From IMG/VR virus record IMGVR_UViG_3300008108_000337, positions 1-64,000 of that record: a DNA stretch of 64,000 nucleotides; one strand, written 5' to 3'. Shown here piece by piece: positions 8,160 through 16,995 of the stretch (positions within the stretch are counted from its first letter, which is position 1; each line of letters opens with the position of its first letter). This DNA is from a virus. The position numbers and the translations under genes were made by a program. The notes beneath the pieces are model-generated. The model was not told the DNA's origin. It did no database searches and worked only from the letters and a program-made list of their open reading frames with translations.

Positions 8160-8426
8160 TTAGAGTTTTTGAACTTCAATCATTAATTCACTAACTTCAT
8201 CTTCAGATAGGTATCCTACTACATCTCCATTTGCGACTGGATTATCATAGTGAAGTTCATCATCTTTCAAAACTGCTAATTCATATAATCCCAACTTACC
8301 ACCATAAGAAAATGTGTGACTTACTACGGATGCACCATACCCATTATCAAAGTAAATTCTACTTTTTTTGCCAGGCATAAATGGGTCTGTCATAATTTCA
8401 AACTCCAAGTCTTTGAATGTTTTCAT
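8160..8426 (-). CDS. Small hypothetical protein, 88 aa (paralog of 6652-6912)
   Basis: Starts MKTFKDLEFEIMTDPF. Shares most of its C-terminal 60 residues with the 86-aa protein at 6652-6912 (YFDNGYG, FSYGGK, LYELAVLKD, NGDVVGYL). The variable segment is residues ~8-25. Part of the duplicated block. Function unknown. Confidence 0.65.
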   Translation of the reverse strand: MKTFKDLEFEIMTDPFMPGKKSRIYFDNGYGASVVSHTFSYGGKLGLYELAVLKDDELHYDNPVANGDVVGYLSEDEVSELMIEVQKL

Positions 8427-8433
8427 AATTTTT

Positions 8434-8628
8434 TTAATCTTTAGGTTTTACAATTACTTCTAAATTATTTCCATCAAAACGAAGTCCAACAACTTCGCCA
8501 CCATTACCATTCTCGTTGGCTTCAACCAACTCCAAAAATTTTTTAAGGTCTACTGCTCGGGTAAAAATACCACCTTCTGCATATTCACCATCATAGGTGT
8601 CTTTCCAAAAAACTACTTCATCAAACAT
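8434..8628 (-). CDS. Small hypothetical protein, 64 aa (paralog of 7810-8004)
   Basis: Starts MFDEVVFWKDTYDGEYAEGG, ends NNLEVIVKPKD. First gene of the 5.5-8.6 kb array, directly behind a consensus early promoter at 8651-8682 with a leader containing AAAACCTAAAATAAATAAG. Highly similar to the 64-aa protein at 7810-8004. Function unknown. Confidence 0.65.
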   Translation of the reverse strand: MFDEVVFWKDTYDGEYAEGGIFTRAVDLKKFLELVEANENGNGGEVVGLRFDGNNLEVIVKPKD

Positions 8629-8650
8629 AACTTATTTATTTTAGGTTTTA

Positions 8651-8682
8651 CAAATATACGAATAAATTTTTACAATTCCAAA
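8651..8682 (-). promoter_or_regulatory. Early promoter (TTTG-N20-TATATTTG)
   Basis: Perfect Bacteroidetes-type boxes with 20-nt spacing, 23 nt before the ATG at 8628; probably drives the whole 5.5-8.6 kb array. Confidence 0.82.
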
Positions 8683-8699
8683 TGGGGTATCACTTATAG

Positions 8700-9074
8700 T
8701 TAAGTTCTAAAATGAGCACTGTATTGAGAATTTGCTCTCAATCGAGCAGTGTATTGTGGAGCCCATCCTTTGGAATGATTACTATATTGTCTTTGTCCAG
8801 TTACATTTCCAATAGAATCCCACTCACTTTCCCATTTATTATCAGAAAGGAGGATTCCATCTTTAACTTTGATAAAAGGGCCAGTATCGGAATCACCGAA
8901 TGATTCGATGTTCTTTTTATCTAATTTCCAAAAAATGTTTTTACGATTTGGTTTATCTACTTCAATGAATAGAACCGAATGAACTTTTACTTTACAAACT
9001 TTGATTGGTTTAGAACCAGTTTTTCCGTCCTTTGAAACCAATACATTAACGATTTGACCAGTGAAATTTTCCAT
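8700..9074 (-). CDS. Hypothetical protein, 124 aa, basic
   Basis: The start at 9074 (MENFTGQIVNVLVSKDGKTG) is preferred because it is preceded by a leader with AACCTTAAAACTCC, shared with other early genes; the longer frame would overlap the upstream gene. The N-terminal half looks like a small beta barrel (VNVLVSK, IKVCKVKVHSVLFIEV), the C-terminal half is polar and ends SAHFRT. Function unknown. Confidence 0.6.
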   Translation of the reverse strand: MENFTGQIVNVLVSKDGKTGSKPIKVCKVKVHSVLFIEVDKPNRKNIFWKLDKKNIESFGDSDTGPFIKVKDGILLSDNKWESEWDSIGNVTGQRQYSNHSKGWAPQYTARLRANSQYSAHFRT

Positions 9075-9094
9075 TTTATTAGGAGTTTTAAGGT

Positions 9095-9907
9095 TTATGA
9101 TAATTGCCAATTATATTTAGATGATAGGTATTCTAAATCATTCTCTTCTTCATCAGAAAGTGATTCATTAGAGTTGATTCTTCGTTGATACTCTTCAAAG
9201 GTATCATAATCGGTATTGTACTCTAGTATCTGAGCCTGTCTTATTAATTCTCTTTCTTCGTATGTCAACATAATTTCGGCATCTTCCCACGCAGCGTATA
9301 ATACTTCCAATGCTTTCTTCTGATTATCAGATAATTTATCCCCATGTACATCAATTATATCTGTAATATCTGAATAATCTTCTACATCATCTACTTTAAT
9401 GGGGTTGGAGGATTTGAATTTAGGTTCTTTTTTAGTAACTTTATCAGGAGTATTTCGAGTACCACCATATTTTGCTACAATTTCTTGCTCTTTGGAAGTT
9501 CCTGGAATTAATATAGCAGTTCCTAAATCTCTCGGATTTAATTTTCCAGATTCAATATCATTAGATATTTTTAATAAATCAACACCACTTCTATTAGCCC
9601 AATATTCTATTGATTTAGGACTCATACTTAATTTAGATGAAAGTGATGTAGAAAGTTGGGTATTATCTACTGAAGGTTTATTAAAGATATTTACCTTTGG
9701 AGTATCGTTTTTCGAGTCACCACTACCTCCTTTATTATCTTTTTTAGCAGTATGAGTTCCTGATTTAATTGCTGCATCTCGTGCATCTTTAGATTTGAAT
9801 ACGGCAGTTTTACCACTTTTTTTGTTTGTTGCAGTAAAGCTTTCTGCTTCTTGTATTGTTTTATCAATAGCAATATAAAATTTGTTTTCAGTTAAATACT
9901 TTTTCAT
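9095..9907 (-). CDS. Hypothetical protein, 270 aa, possibly virion-associated
   Basis: Starts MKKYLTENKFYIAIDKTIQEAESFTA. Contains SGKTAVFKSKDARDAAIKSGTH near residues 30-52, a motif I associate with phage proteins of unknown function, then a charged linker rich in Lys, Asp, Ser and Gly, and an acidic helical C-terminus ending KYNWQLS. It lies beside late genes (broken ORF at 9941, 783-aa protein). No catalytic motif seen. Confidence 0.6.
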   Translation of the reverse strand: MKKYLTENKFYIAIDKTIQEAESFTATNKKSGKTAVFKSKDARDAAIKSGTHTAKKDNKGGSGDSKNDTPKVNIFNKPSVDNTQLSTSLSSKLSMSPKSIEYWANRSGVDLLKISNDIESGKLNPRDLGTAILIPGTSKEQEIVAKYGGTRNTPDKVTKKEPKFKSSNPIKVDDVEDYSDITDIIDVHGDKLSDNQKKALEVLYAAWEDAEIMLTYEERELIRQAQILEYNTDYDTFEEYQRRINSNESLSDEEENDLEYLSSKYNWQLS

Positions 9908-9940
9908 TTTCTTATATGTTTGTAATAATTATTATCTGAA

Positions 9941-10361
9941 TTATTTTTCAGAAAATTCGATTACTTCGTATACGCGAGTACTGATTTTCTTGACACCTTC
10001 AGTATTGGTGACAATAATACAATTTTTAAACATATCCCAATCAACCGTAAAGTTTTTATCCATCTTACCACCATTTAATTCTTTTACTAATTCATTCAAA
10101 GAATTTATAGTGTATCAAAGAATTTATAGTGTATAGGGTATTGGATTGTTTTTTTCTATGTACCAAAATCGTATCACGAAGTGGGTAAGTAGGTTTATAC
10201 TGGGTATCTATATTGTATGTGACAAATAACTCCTCCAAATTTGATTTATTTTGAAGGACATAAATGTAGTTATATACTAAATGATAAGTTTCTCTAATTC
10301 GTTGTAAACAGTTTTGTAACTCATCCTTTGATGTAAAGGTACACAAAAGTTGTGTTTGCAT
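9941..10361 (-). pseudogene. Gene broken by a 19-bp tandem duplication
   Basis: The frame starting at 10361 (MQTQLLCTFTSKDELQNCL) runs through KKQSNTLYTINSL and then ends early as IHYKFFE. Skipping one 19-bp repeat unit restores a single frame that continues NELVKELNGGKMDKNFTVDW and on to ISTRVYEVIEFSEK with a stop at 9941-9943. The intact product would be about 133 aa. I recall a similar family in T4-like marine phages (a CTFTS start and TINALN centre) without known function. A late-type promoter precedes it. It is either truly inactivated or the duplication is an assembly error. Confidence 0.75.
10096..10133. repeat. Perfect 19-bp tandem repeat (two copies)
   Basis: The unit TCAAAGAATTTATAGTGTA occurs at 10096-10114 and again at 10115-10133 with no spacer. 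Nineteen is not a multiple of three, so it shifts the reading frame of the overlapping gene. Confidence 0.9.
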
Positions 10362-10386
10362 GTAATCTCTCCTTAATTATATTTTA

Positions 10387-10394
10387 TATAAATA
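10387..10394 (-). promoter_or_regulatory. Late-type promoter box TATTTATA
   Basis: Minus strand reads TTATATTTATATAAAATA, 26 nt before the ATG at 10361, followed by a Shine-Dalgarno-like AAGGAG. Same box as in front of sheath and tube genes. Confidence 0.6.
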
Positions 10395-10417
10395 TAATTT
10401 TTTAGTTGGAAAGATTG

Positions 10418-12769
10418 TTATTTGGAACTTCTTCTTTTATCTACATTAGAAGCAACACAATTTTGCATATCAGTACCGAATGAACTTGCAACTTTTTGAG
10501 AAGTACCCGCCGTTCTCCAACTATCTTGAGCTAGTTGAGTTTCTTGACCATTCTTTTTAGATTTAATTACAATTGCACCTGTTTCGGCATCAATAGTTGA
10601 AGTATTTCTTAAATATTCTTTTAAACCTTCACGAGTACCGGGTGGAATATCTCCATAACCAGTTAAATCAGATAGACATTTTCTAATATCAGATGGTTTG
10701 GCTCCTCTAATTCCCATCTGTGCAATTAATTTATCATCATCTTTATCATCAAAATCAATATAAGAAGTGAAATGTAGAGCATCAAGTACGGTATCTATAT
10801 ATGCTTTTGCAGCAGGGCCGTTTTCTACTACATTTCCATTGGCATCTTTTTTTGGATAACCACTTTGTTTATCTGAATCATAAATGGTATTTACTACATT
10901 TTCGTGAGTTTCTTTAACAGCACTTTGTTCATTTCGTTTTATATCTCCTGCCTCTTGAATATTTATTGCATTTAAGTTTATTCCTTGTTTTTCTGCCTCT
11001 TGTCTTACTTTTAATAGTTGATTATGACCACCTGTATTAACTTCACCTACTTTGATAAATATTTTTGAAAATGGGTCATAAGCTGAATCATTGAATTCAT
11101 TGTATTTTTGAACCAATTTCATTTTTTCCAAATCACCCATTGATTCCCATTGTTGTACTGAAACATTTTCATTATCCAAAAAATGACCGAATTCGGCACC
11201 TCTAACAGGGTCTCCTTTTTTTGTTTTCTTTCTATTTAATCCACGTTTATCGATTTCTTTGAAATATTTTGGTCCTGCAAGTCTTGCAAGTTTTACAAAA
11301 TCATCATCCACATCTATATTAGCAGTATTTTTTCGTGTAGTTTGTGTTACGGTTGTTACTTTTGTAATACCCTCTTCTATAACTCCAATTACAGTTTCTT
11401 GAGTTTCCTTATCGTATTTACTTTTAAGAACTTTTAATCTTTCTGCAGGAGTAGTATTATTATGTGGGTCTTTTAAATCACTTGCTGCCTTATTAGTAAC
11501 ACTTACGACTGTCATTTGACCTTTAGAGTTTTTACCAACTATATAAGTATCATGATATTCTCCCGATTTTTTAAAGAAATAGATTTCTCTTTCGTAATGT
11601 TTTCTTTCTTCATCAGTTTTAGATTCATCTCTTCTTCTTTCTAATTCTGCCATAACTTGTTTATCAACTGAATTTTTTTCTGATTGAACACAAGTATAAG
11701 GTTGTTCTGTATCTATTTCATTACCATTCTCTAATAGTTGACGAGTTGAAAGGGCACCATCAAATGCAGCATTACACCATGTTTCAAATGGTTTTTCTTC
11801 TTTATTAAAACCAGGGTCTTTATGAAATACATGGTCTTCATCTTTCTTGGCAGCTTCTAATTGTTGATTAAAATATACTTTTCTTGCACCCAAATATTTC
11901 AAGCCATCTTCATCAGGTGGAGAAATACTATAACCCATGTTTTTAAGAACTAATTTTTGTTCAGCATTTAATTTTTTCTTTTTAATATTTTCAACTTCAG
12001 TATTAATTTCTTTTTCATTTTCTTTAGAGAATTGAGAAAAATTAAAAGAGCTTACATTATCAGAATATAAACTTTCGCCAAAGGAAGCAACGGCACCACC
12101 GGCACCCGCAATACCTTTTCTTCTTTTTTCTCTTAATTCAGAAATTGAAGTATCAAAGGATTTGTTAAATTCTTCCTCACTTGGAGAACTTTCTTTAGTT
12201 TTATCAGTTTTACCATTTTTTTCAGCAGCAATTTTTTCTTGGGTCTCTTTTTCTTTTTTTACCAAATCCTGATATGAAGGGTCTTTTAATGAAGAGCCAG
12301 GTTCGGGTTCTTGTGCCACTTCTCCACCTTCTCCTCCATCAACTCCTGCTTCAACATCTGCTTGTGCGGCAGTTTGAGCATTTTGTACTGCTGCAGCATC
12401 TTCTCCTTCTGCACCTTGAGTGGATTTCATAGTTTCATAATCATCTTCAGATATTGGAGAAAATCTACCACTCTCATCTTGTGAGTATTTTTGTGCACCT
12501 GCTTTTGCCGTACCATCAGGACCAACATCACCACTTCGAACATAGACACCAGCACCAATGTGAGTATAACCAGTATCATCTGCTTCTTGAATTTTTGGTC
12601 CTTCAGTTAGAAAATTCATAATGATTTCTTTTGCACCAAAATCACCCCATTCGGTAAGAATTTCAGATATGATGGACTGATGTTCTTTTTTAGATAATAT
12701 AGGGTAACCTTCGGTACTTCTATAAGAAAGTTCGTGTAGTAAATCGTCTATGAGTTTTTTGTAATACAT
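10418..12769 (-). CDS. Large protein of unknown function, 783 aa, likely late/virion-associated
   Basis: Begins MYYKKLIDDLLHELSYRSTEGYPILS. Residues ~60-200 hold an odd, low-complexity region: GYTHIGAGVYVRSGD followed by Ala/Glu/Gly/Gln-rich sequence and then Lys/Glu-rich helices. The second half is folded and charged, with KLARLAGPKYFKEID, RGAEFGHFLDNENVSVQQW and two late Cys residues (IRKCLSDLTGY and MQNCVASN). It lies between fibre genes and a broken late gene. Size and position would suit an ejected internal protein or a DNA-acting enzyme, but no family was recognised. Confidence 0.7.
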   Translation of the reverse strand: MYYKKLIDDLLHELSYRSTEGYPILSKKEHQSIISEILTEWGDFGAKEIIMNFLTEGPKIQEADDTGYTHIGAGVYVRSGDVGPDGTAKAGAQKYSQDESGRFSPISEDDYETMKSTQGAEGEDAAAVQNAQTAAQADVEAGVDGGEGGEVAQEPEPGSSLKDPSYQDLVKKEKETQEKIAAEKNGKTDKTKESSPSEEEFNKSFDTSISELREKRRKGIAGAGGAVASFGESLYSDNVSSFNFSQFSKENEKEINTEVENIKKKKLNAEQKLVLKNMGYSISPPDEDGLKYLGARKVYFNQQLEAAKKDEDHVFHKDPGFNKEEKPFETWCNAAFDGALSTRQLLENGNEIDTEQPYTCVQSEKNSVDKQVMAELERRRDESKTDEERKHYEREIYFFKKSGEYHDTYIVGKNSKGQMTVVSVTNKAASDLKDPHNNTTPAERLKVLKSKYDKETQETVIGVIEEGITKVTTVTQTTRKNTANIDVDDDFVKLARLAGPKYFKEIDKRGLNRKKTKKGDPVRGAEFGHFLDNENVSVQQWESMGDLEKMKLVQKYNEFNDSAYDPFSKIFIKVGEVNTGGHNQLLKVRQEAEKQGINLNAINIQEAGDIKRNEQSAVKETHENVVNTIYDSDKQSGYPKKDANGNVVENGPAAKAYIDTVLDALHFTSYIDFDDKDDDKLIAQMGIRGAKPSDIRKCLSDLTGYGDIPPGTREGLKEYLRNTSTIDAETGAIVIKSKKNGQETQLAQDSWRTAGTSQKVASSFGTDMQNCVASNVDKRRSSK

Positions 12770-12793
12770 AAATTTTTTTATTATTTAAATATT

Positions 12794-14626
12794 TTAAGCA
12801 ATTTGGGTTATAGTTGCAATTACAGATGGTGTTGCTGGTCTTGTTGGATTTATCGCGGAACCAGATGATAGTAATATAATACTACCCCCACTTGAATTCC
12901 ATTTTAATTCAACATATTGTGATGCAGATAGTGGTAACATATAATTCCAAGCTGCTACCGTTTTACCTTCATTACCTGCTTGTGCTTTATTAATTGCCAC
13001 CGATGTGTTTGAATTTGAGACATTTGAACCAGTAACTGCAATCCATATATCCATTATTTCGTTTGTATTTGAAATATTATCTAACTGTGCTGAAAATTGT
13101 AGATTATATATTCCAGTATTATCTACGGTTATTCTACTTCCACTTACAACTGATATATTATGTGAGAAATCAGTAGTATTGAATTTCATTGAATACGCAG
13201 TATTTGCAGAACCACTTTGGGTTGTTGTATCACTAAATTGTCCGTAATTAAATAGTTTATTACCATTTAAATAAATTTCGTTAGTTACATATAATGATTC
13301 ACTTACATATAAAGAACCACTAATTCCTTGTGAACCACTAAATATATTTGAACCAGTTATTGCATAAGAACCACTATCTAAATCGGTTAGAATTCTATGT
13401 GTATTGATGTATCCACTACCACTTATTCTTAATGACCCACTAATGGTTTTATCACCAACCATTACATAATTACCTTGTTGAGTGTAATTACCAACTTGAG
13501 TCATACTTCCGGAAATATATTGGAATGAACCTGTTGCTGCAATAAATGATGCATCACCAACCAATCTCATACCACCGGCTGAAATCAATAAGTTTCCTTC
13601 AACGTTTGATATGGATGTGTTTGGTTCGCCGGTTATATCTGATGCGATGTTGATTGAACCTGATGATACGAATATTTCTCTAAATGGTCTTTCTAATGTT
13701 CCTAATGTAGAGCCACTTGGGAACTTTGGTACTAAATTTCCACCAAATTCGGTTGTTCCACTTATGAATAAAGAACCACTTATTGTATAATCACCATTTA
13801 ATGTTTTTGAATTAGTCCATACACTTCCACTTTTCACTAAAATATCACCATAAGATGCTGATGTGGAATTATCAACTACATCATGAGCCTCACCTAACTC
13901 TGAACCATTATCTACCCTCACATAGATGGAACCATTATTTTGTTGTACTCTGAGGACTTCACCTAATCTAACACCATGATTTGGTGCAGTTGGAGGAGTT
14001 GTTGTAAATGAACCACCTTCCCCTAAATACAATAATTGGCCTGCACTCATTCCATTGGTATTTACACCCAATAAGACACCTTCAGTAATTACATAACCAA
14101 AATCATCATTTGGTATATTTTGAGTTGTAATTCCAAGTGTATTTGCAGATTGTCCTTCGGTTAAAAAACTTGCAGTTACTATTAGGGGATTATCACCAGT
14201 TGCACCACTAATTCTTACTACTTTTCCTTTATCAATTTGTGTACCACTTACATTTTTAACATAAACGGTTGTTCTTAATGTTGTTTCAGATAAAGATGAT
14301 GTTACTGCAAAAGAAGTACTTACTGCATACGATGCTGTAATTGCATATAGTGATGAACTTACCGCCATAGAAGAAGTTTCACTTGCATTTACATATATTA
14401 TATCGTATGAACTTGTTAATTGTGAAGAACCAGAAACTAATGTAGGTTTGTCAGTTATACCATTAAAAGATATTTGCTCTGAACCAGATACTACTCCATC
14501 TCGAATACCATAATAAAGAGAACCATAAGTTGTTTTTCTAGTTTCGTTATTACTAACAATAGGTATTACATCACTTAAAGTAAGTGATGTATGTAAACTT
14601 AGTTCGAGTATTCGCTTATCTGCCAT
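12794..14626 (-). CDS. Tail fibre / adhesin with probable C1q-like C-terminal head
   Basis: 610 aa. The N-terminal ~70 residues (MADKRILELSLHTSLTLSD) probably attach the fibre; then come SGSEQ/SGSSQ cassettes, a central beta-rich domain (KVVRISGATGDNPLIV, NTLGITTQNI; residues ~125-245) and repeated ISGSL strands. The last ~130 residues (NTAYSMKFN, VDNTGIYNLQFSAQLDN, YVELKWNSSGG, VIATITQIA) have the strand order and hydrophobic pattern of C1q/TNF-like jelly-roll trimers. I infer host-surface binding by the C-terminal head. The start sits a few bases after the stop of the small gene upstream. Confidence 0.75.
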   Translation of the reverse strand: MADKRILELSLHTSLTLSDVIPIVSNNETRKTTYGSLYYGIRDGVVSGSEQISFNGITDKPTLVSGSSQLTSSYDIIYVNASETSSMAVSSSLYAITASYAVSTSFAVTSSLSETTLRTTVYVKNVSGTQIDKGKVVRISGATGDNPLIVTASFLTEGQSANTLGITTQNIPNDDFGYVITEGVLLGVNTNGMSAGQLLYLGEGGSFTTTPPTAPNHGVRLGEVLRVQQNNGSIYVRVDNGSELGEAHDVVDNSTSASYGDILVKSGSVWTNSKTLNGDYTISGSLFISGTTEFGGNLVPKFPSGSTLGTLERPFREIFVSSGSINIASDITGEPNTSISNVEGNLLISAGGMRLVGDASFIAATGSFQYISGSMTQVGNYTQQGNYVMVGDKTISGSLRISGSGYINTHRILTDLDSGSYAITGSNIFSGSQGISGSLYVSESLYVTNEIYLNGNKLFNYGQFSDTTTQSGSANTAYSMKFNTTDFSHNISVVSGSRITVDNTGIYNLQFSAQLDNISNTNEIMDIWIAVTGSNVSNSNTSVAINKAQAGNEGKTVAAWNYMLPLSASQYVELKWNSSGGSIILLSSGSAINPTRPATPSVIATITQIA

Positions 14627-14628
14627 TA

Positions 14629-14889
14629 TTATAAATATAATCTACTACCATCTTCTTGTAGTAAGTAATCACCATTTTCTTGTAATATAAAACCACTATA
14701 TTCTTGTATTGGCTGTTCTTCTAAACTACCACCACCTTTTACATAATTATAAAAACTTAATAAAAATCCATAATCAGGTAATCCTGGAACTTCTTCTTGT
14801 TGCATATACAAATAGTAATCCCTTGTTAATTCACTATAAGGAGTTTTACCATCTGATTTTTCAACAAGAAATTCTTTCCAAGTTTTCAT
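14629..14889 (-). CDS. Small hypothetical protein, 86 aa, in fibre cluster
   Basis: Starts MKTWKEFLVEKSDGK; ends with two similar strands, GFILQENG and DYLLQEDGSRLYL. The paired ILQE(N/D)G motif looks like a short beta hairpin used in structural proteins. It lies between two fibre genes with 2-15 nt spacers and probably belongs to their operon. Function unknown; a fibre assembly or capping role is a guess. Confidence 0.6.
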   Translation of the reverse strand: MKTWKEFLVEKSDGKTPYSELTRDYYLYMQQEEVPGLPDYGFLLSFYNYVKGGGSLEEQPIQEYSGFILQENGDYLLQEDGSRLYL

Positions 14890-14903
14890 AATTATAAATA
14901 TCC

Positions 14904-15674
14904 TTATTTTATATAAACTGCCAGTGTGTTAAAAGTTGATGTATTACTACTTTGAAGTGTTGTAACATTTGCCAAACCATACACCTGATTTGATGTTCTA
15001 TTTGTCCAACCACCCGTTCCTAATGCATTACCATTTCTACCATAAGGTGCATCAGGATAAACATTTGTAGGACCGTTTGTTGTCCACCAGTTTGCAGTAT
15101 CATACAACCAATCACATGGTGCAGCTACAGGTAAAGAACCCGTCATAAAGGTATATCCTTTTAATGCTGTCCAACTACCAGTTAATGGTGCTGATAATTT
15201 TAGAGTATTTGGAGATACAGTTGTTGATATATCTAATGCATTTGGATTGTTATAAACCGTTTGATGTGCAATACTACAATTTGATAAATGTGGTTGAACC
15301 GATGCAGTTGATGCCATTCTCATTACTGAATTACATTGTGCACTTCCACTTACATTGAACCAAAGATTTTCTGCGTTTCGTGAATGTTTTACAAAAGAAG
15401 TAGTTTGTAAACTTCCGGTATCAGTATTTGGATATAGGTAACCTTGTTGTGTTGAACCTGATGGATTATATGATATTAACATCCATCCACCACCATTATC
15501 AGTTTGGTTACAATAAACTTGTACCGAACTTGTCATCATTCCAGTCTTTATCCAATACCAACCATTGGTTCTAACACCGGAATTATATAATTGAACTGCA
15601 GATATAGCAGGGTTTGATATTGTACCCAAATTTGCACCTATACTTAAACTACCTCCTATGAATGATATTGCCAT
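14904..15674 (-). CDS. Receptor-binding protein with fibrinogen/intelectin-like domain
   Basis: 256 aa. Residues ~30-70 read NGWYWIKTG then VQVYCNQTDNGGGWMLISY, which matches the start of fibrinogen-related domains (G.YWI ... VYC.m..GGGW..I). Cysteines at about 55, 113 and 132 and the Trp-rich end (CDWLYDTANWWTTNGP, GTGGWTNRTSNQVYGL) fit an intelectin-like or FReD lectin core. Such domains bind sugars or acetylated groups, so this is probably a glycan-binding tip protein. It has only a short N-terminal part (FIGGSLSIGANLG) and may be mounted on a neighbouring fibre. Confidence 0.65.
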   Translation of the reverse strand: MAISFIGGSLSIGANLGTISNPAISAVQLYNSGVRTNGWYWIKTGMMTSSVQVYCNQTDNGGGWMLISYNPSGSTQQGYLYPNTDTGSLQTTSFVKHSRNAENLWFNVSGSAQCNSVMRMASTASVQPHLSNCSIAHQTVYNNPNALDISTTVSPNTLKLSAPLTGSWTALKGYTFMTGSLPVAAPCDWLYDTANWWTTNGPTNVYPDAPYGRNGNALGTGGWTNRTSNQVYGLANVTTLQSSNTSTFNTLAVYIK

Positions 15675-15675
15675 A

Positions 15676-16995
15676 TTAGTGTAATCTTTCTATTGAAACT
15701 AAGTTGTTATTAAAAGAAGCACCGATTTGTATTATAATACGATAAGCTCTACTATTTGTAGTATCGGTTATGATATAATTTGCCATATCACCTGTGGCCG
15801 TAAATCCCCAACCAAATAGTGAAGTAGATGCGGATGTTGTTATTGATGCAGTACCTGATGACCCACCAACACCGACACCACTTCCTGCATAATTACCAGC
15901 CATATTAACCGCAATTGTTCCTGAAAGAGTAGCAAGACTTAAACCACGTTGTCCACTTGTTGTGACGGTGGCTTTAATATTATCTAATTGAACAAAATCT
16001 CCTGCGTTTACTAATCCACTTGCTTTATATGTTATTTCATTATTATTTCCAGTAGGTTTACTCAAATCAATAAAAACACCGTTAGCACCAGCACTACCTT
16101 CAAAAATTCTTAATCTATTTCGCCACACATCAACAGTTACGCGATTTTGTAATGTAGTGTTAGTGGTCGGAATACCGAATTGAATTTCACCACCTTCATC
16201 TCCACCAGCTGATACAAACATCGTAGAACCACTTACTATCAATGAACCTGTGATTTCTACTAATCCATTATTTTGAACATACATATTACTACCACTTGTC
16301 AAATAAAGTGATGCAGTGTTTGCAAGGATTTGTGATGCAACAAAACTACCCGTTGTTATAATTAAAGAACCCGTAATAGTTTGTGTTCCGTTGAACGAGT
16401 TCGAACCAGTTGTTACTGATTGTGCAGATGCGGTAAATGAGTTAAATGATGCCGTTAAAGAATTGAATGAACCAGTCTGAACATATCTTCCATCAAATGA
16501 ACTTGTCAATTGAGATGAACCACTTATAGTTCCAGTAGGAGTTGTTCCGCTTACTACACTACCACTTAATGTGTATCGTGTATCAAAGGAAGAAGTTAAT
16601 TGGGATGAACCACTTATTAAGCCATTTGGTAAAGGTTGAACTGAACCACTTAAAGTATAACGAGTATCATAAGATGAAGTTAATTGAGATGAGGAACTTA
16701 TTGCACCATTTAGAGATGTTAAGTAACTCGCCGATGTTGCGTATCTTGTATCAAATGAGGATGTAAGTTGTGATGACCCACTAATTACACCATTAGTTGC
16801 CAATATATCTCCTTGATTTAAAAATATAGAACCACTTACCTTTAATGAACCAGTTATTTCCACATCATTTCCTGCAGCGTGTATAAGATTACTTCTATTA
16901 ATATCATCAGTTCCATTACCTACAATAAAAGCGGAAGGTACAGATGATACAGCGTTATATTGTCCCTGTACGTGTTGATGATTGGCTAATTTTGA
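15676..16995 (-). pseudogene. Fibre protein fragment lacking its 5' end
   Basis: The frame is open from 16995 and begins inside a domain: LANHQHVQGQYNAVSS, then PSAFIVGNGTDDINRSNLI, the repeat type found in the middle of beta-helical adhesin stalks. No ATG exists before the SGSSQ region; a GTG at 16861-16863, with AGGA just upstream, is the only plausible start and would give 395 aa. The rest holds four SGSSQLTSS(F/Y)D.RY cassettes and a folded C-terminus (about residues 230-395) ending SIERLH. It abuts the end of the 268-aa fibre ORF in another frame, which suggests one longer gene pair lost the segment between them. Confidence 0.65.

Larger units (their letters stand above)
5959..8628 (-). 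repeat. Duplicated three-gene block (A-B-C and A'-B'-C')
   Basis: Gene families A (64 aa), B (86-88 aa) and C (48-49 aa) each occur twice and in the same order: 8434, 8160, 8008, then 7810, 6652, 5959. In the second set three or four unrelated small genes are inserted between A' and C'. This looks like an old tandem duplication followed by insertions. Confidence 0.75.

Noticed and set aside
14629-14900. TATTTATA boxes immediately before the starts at 14626 and 14889
   Set aside because: The boxes end only a few bases from the ATG, too close for a transcript to include the start; at 14629 the box is the RLYL stop region of the gene. Probably chance in AT-rich DNA.
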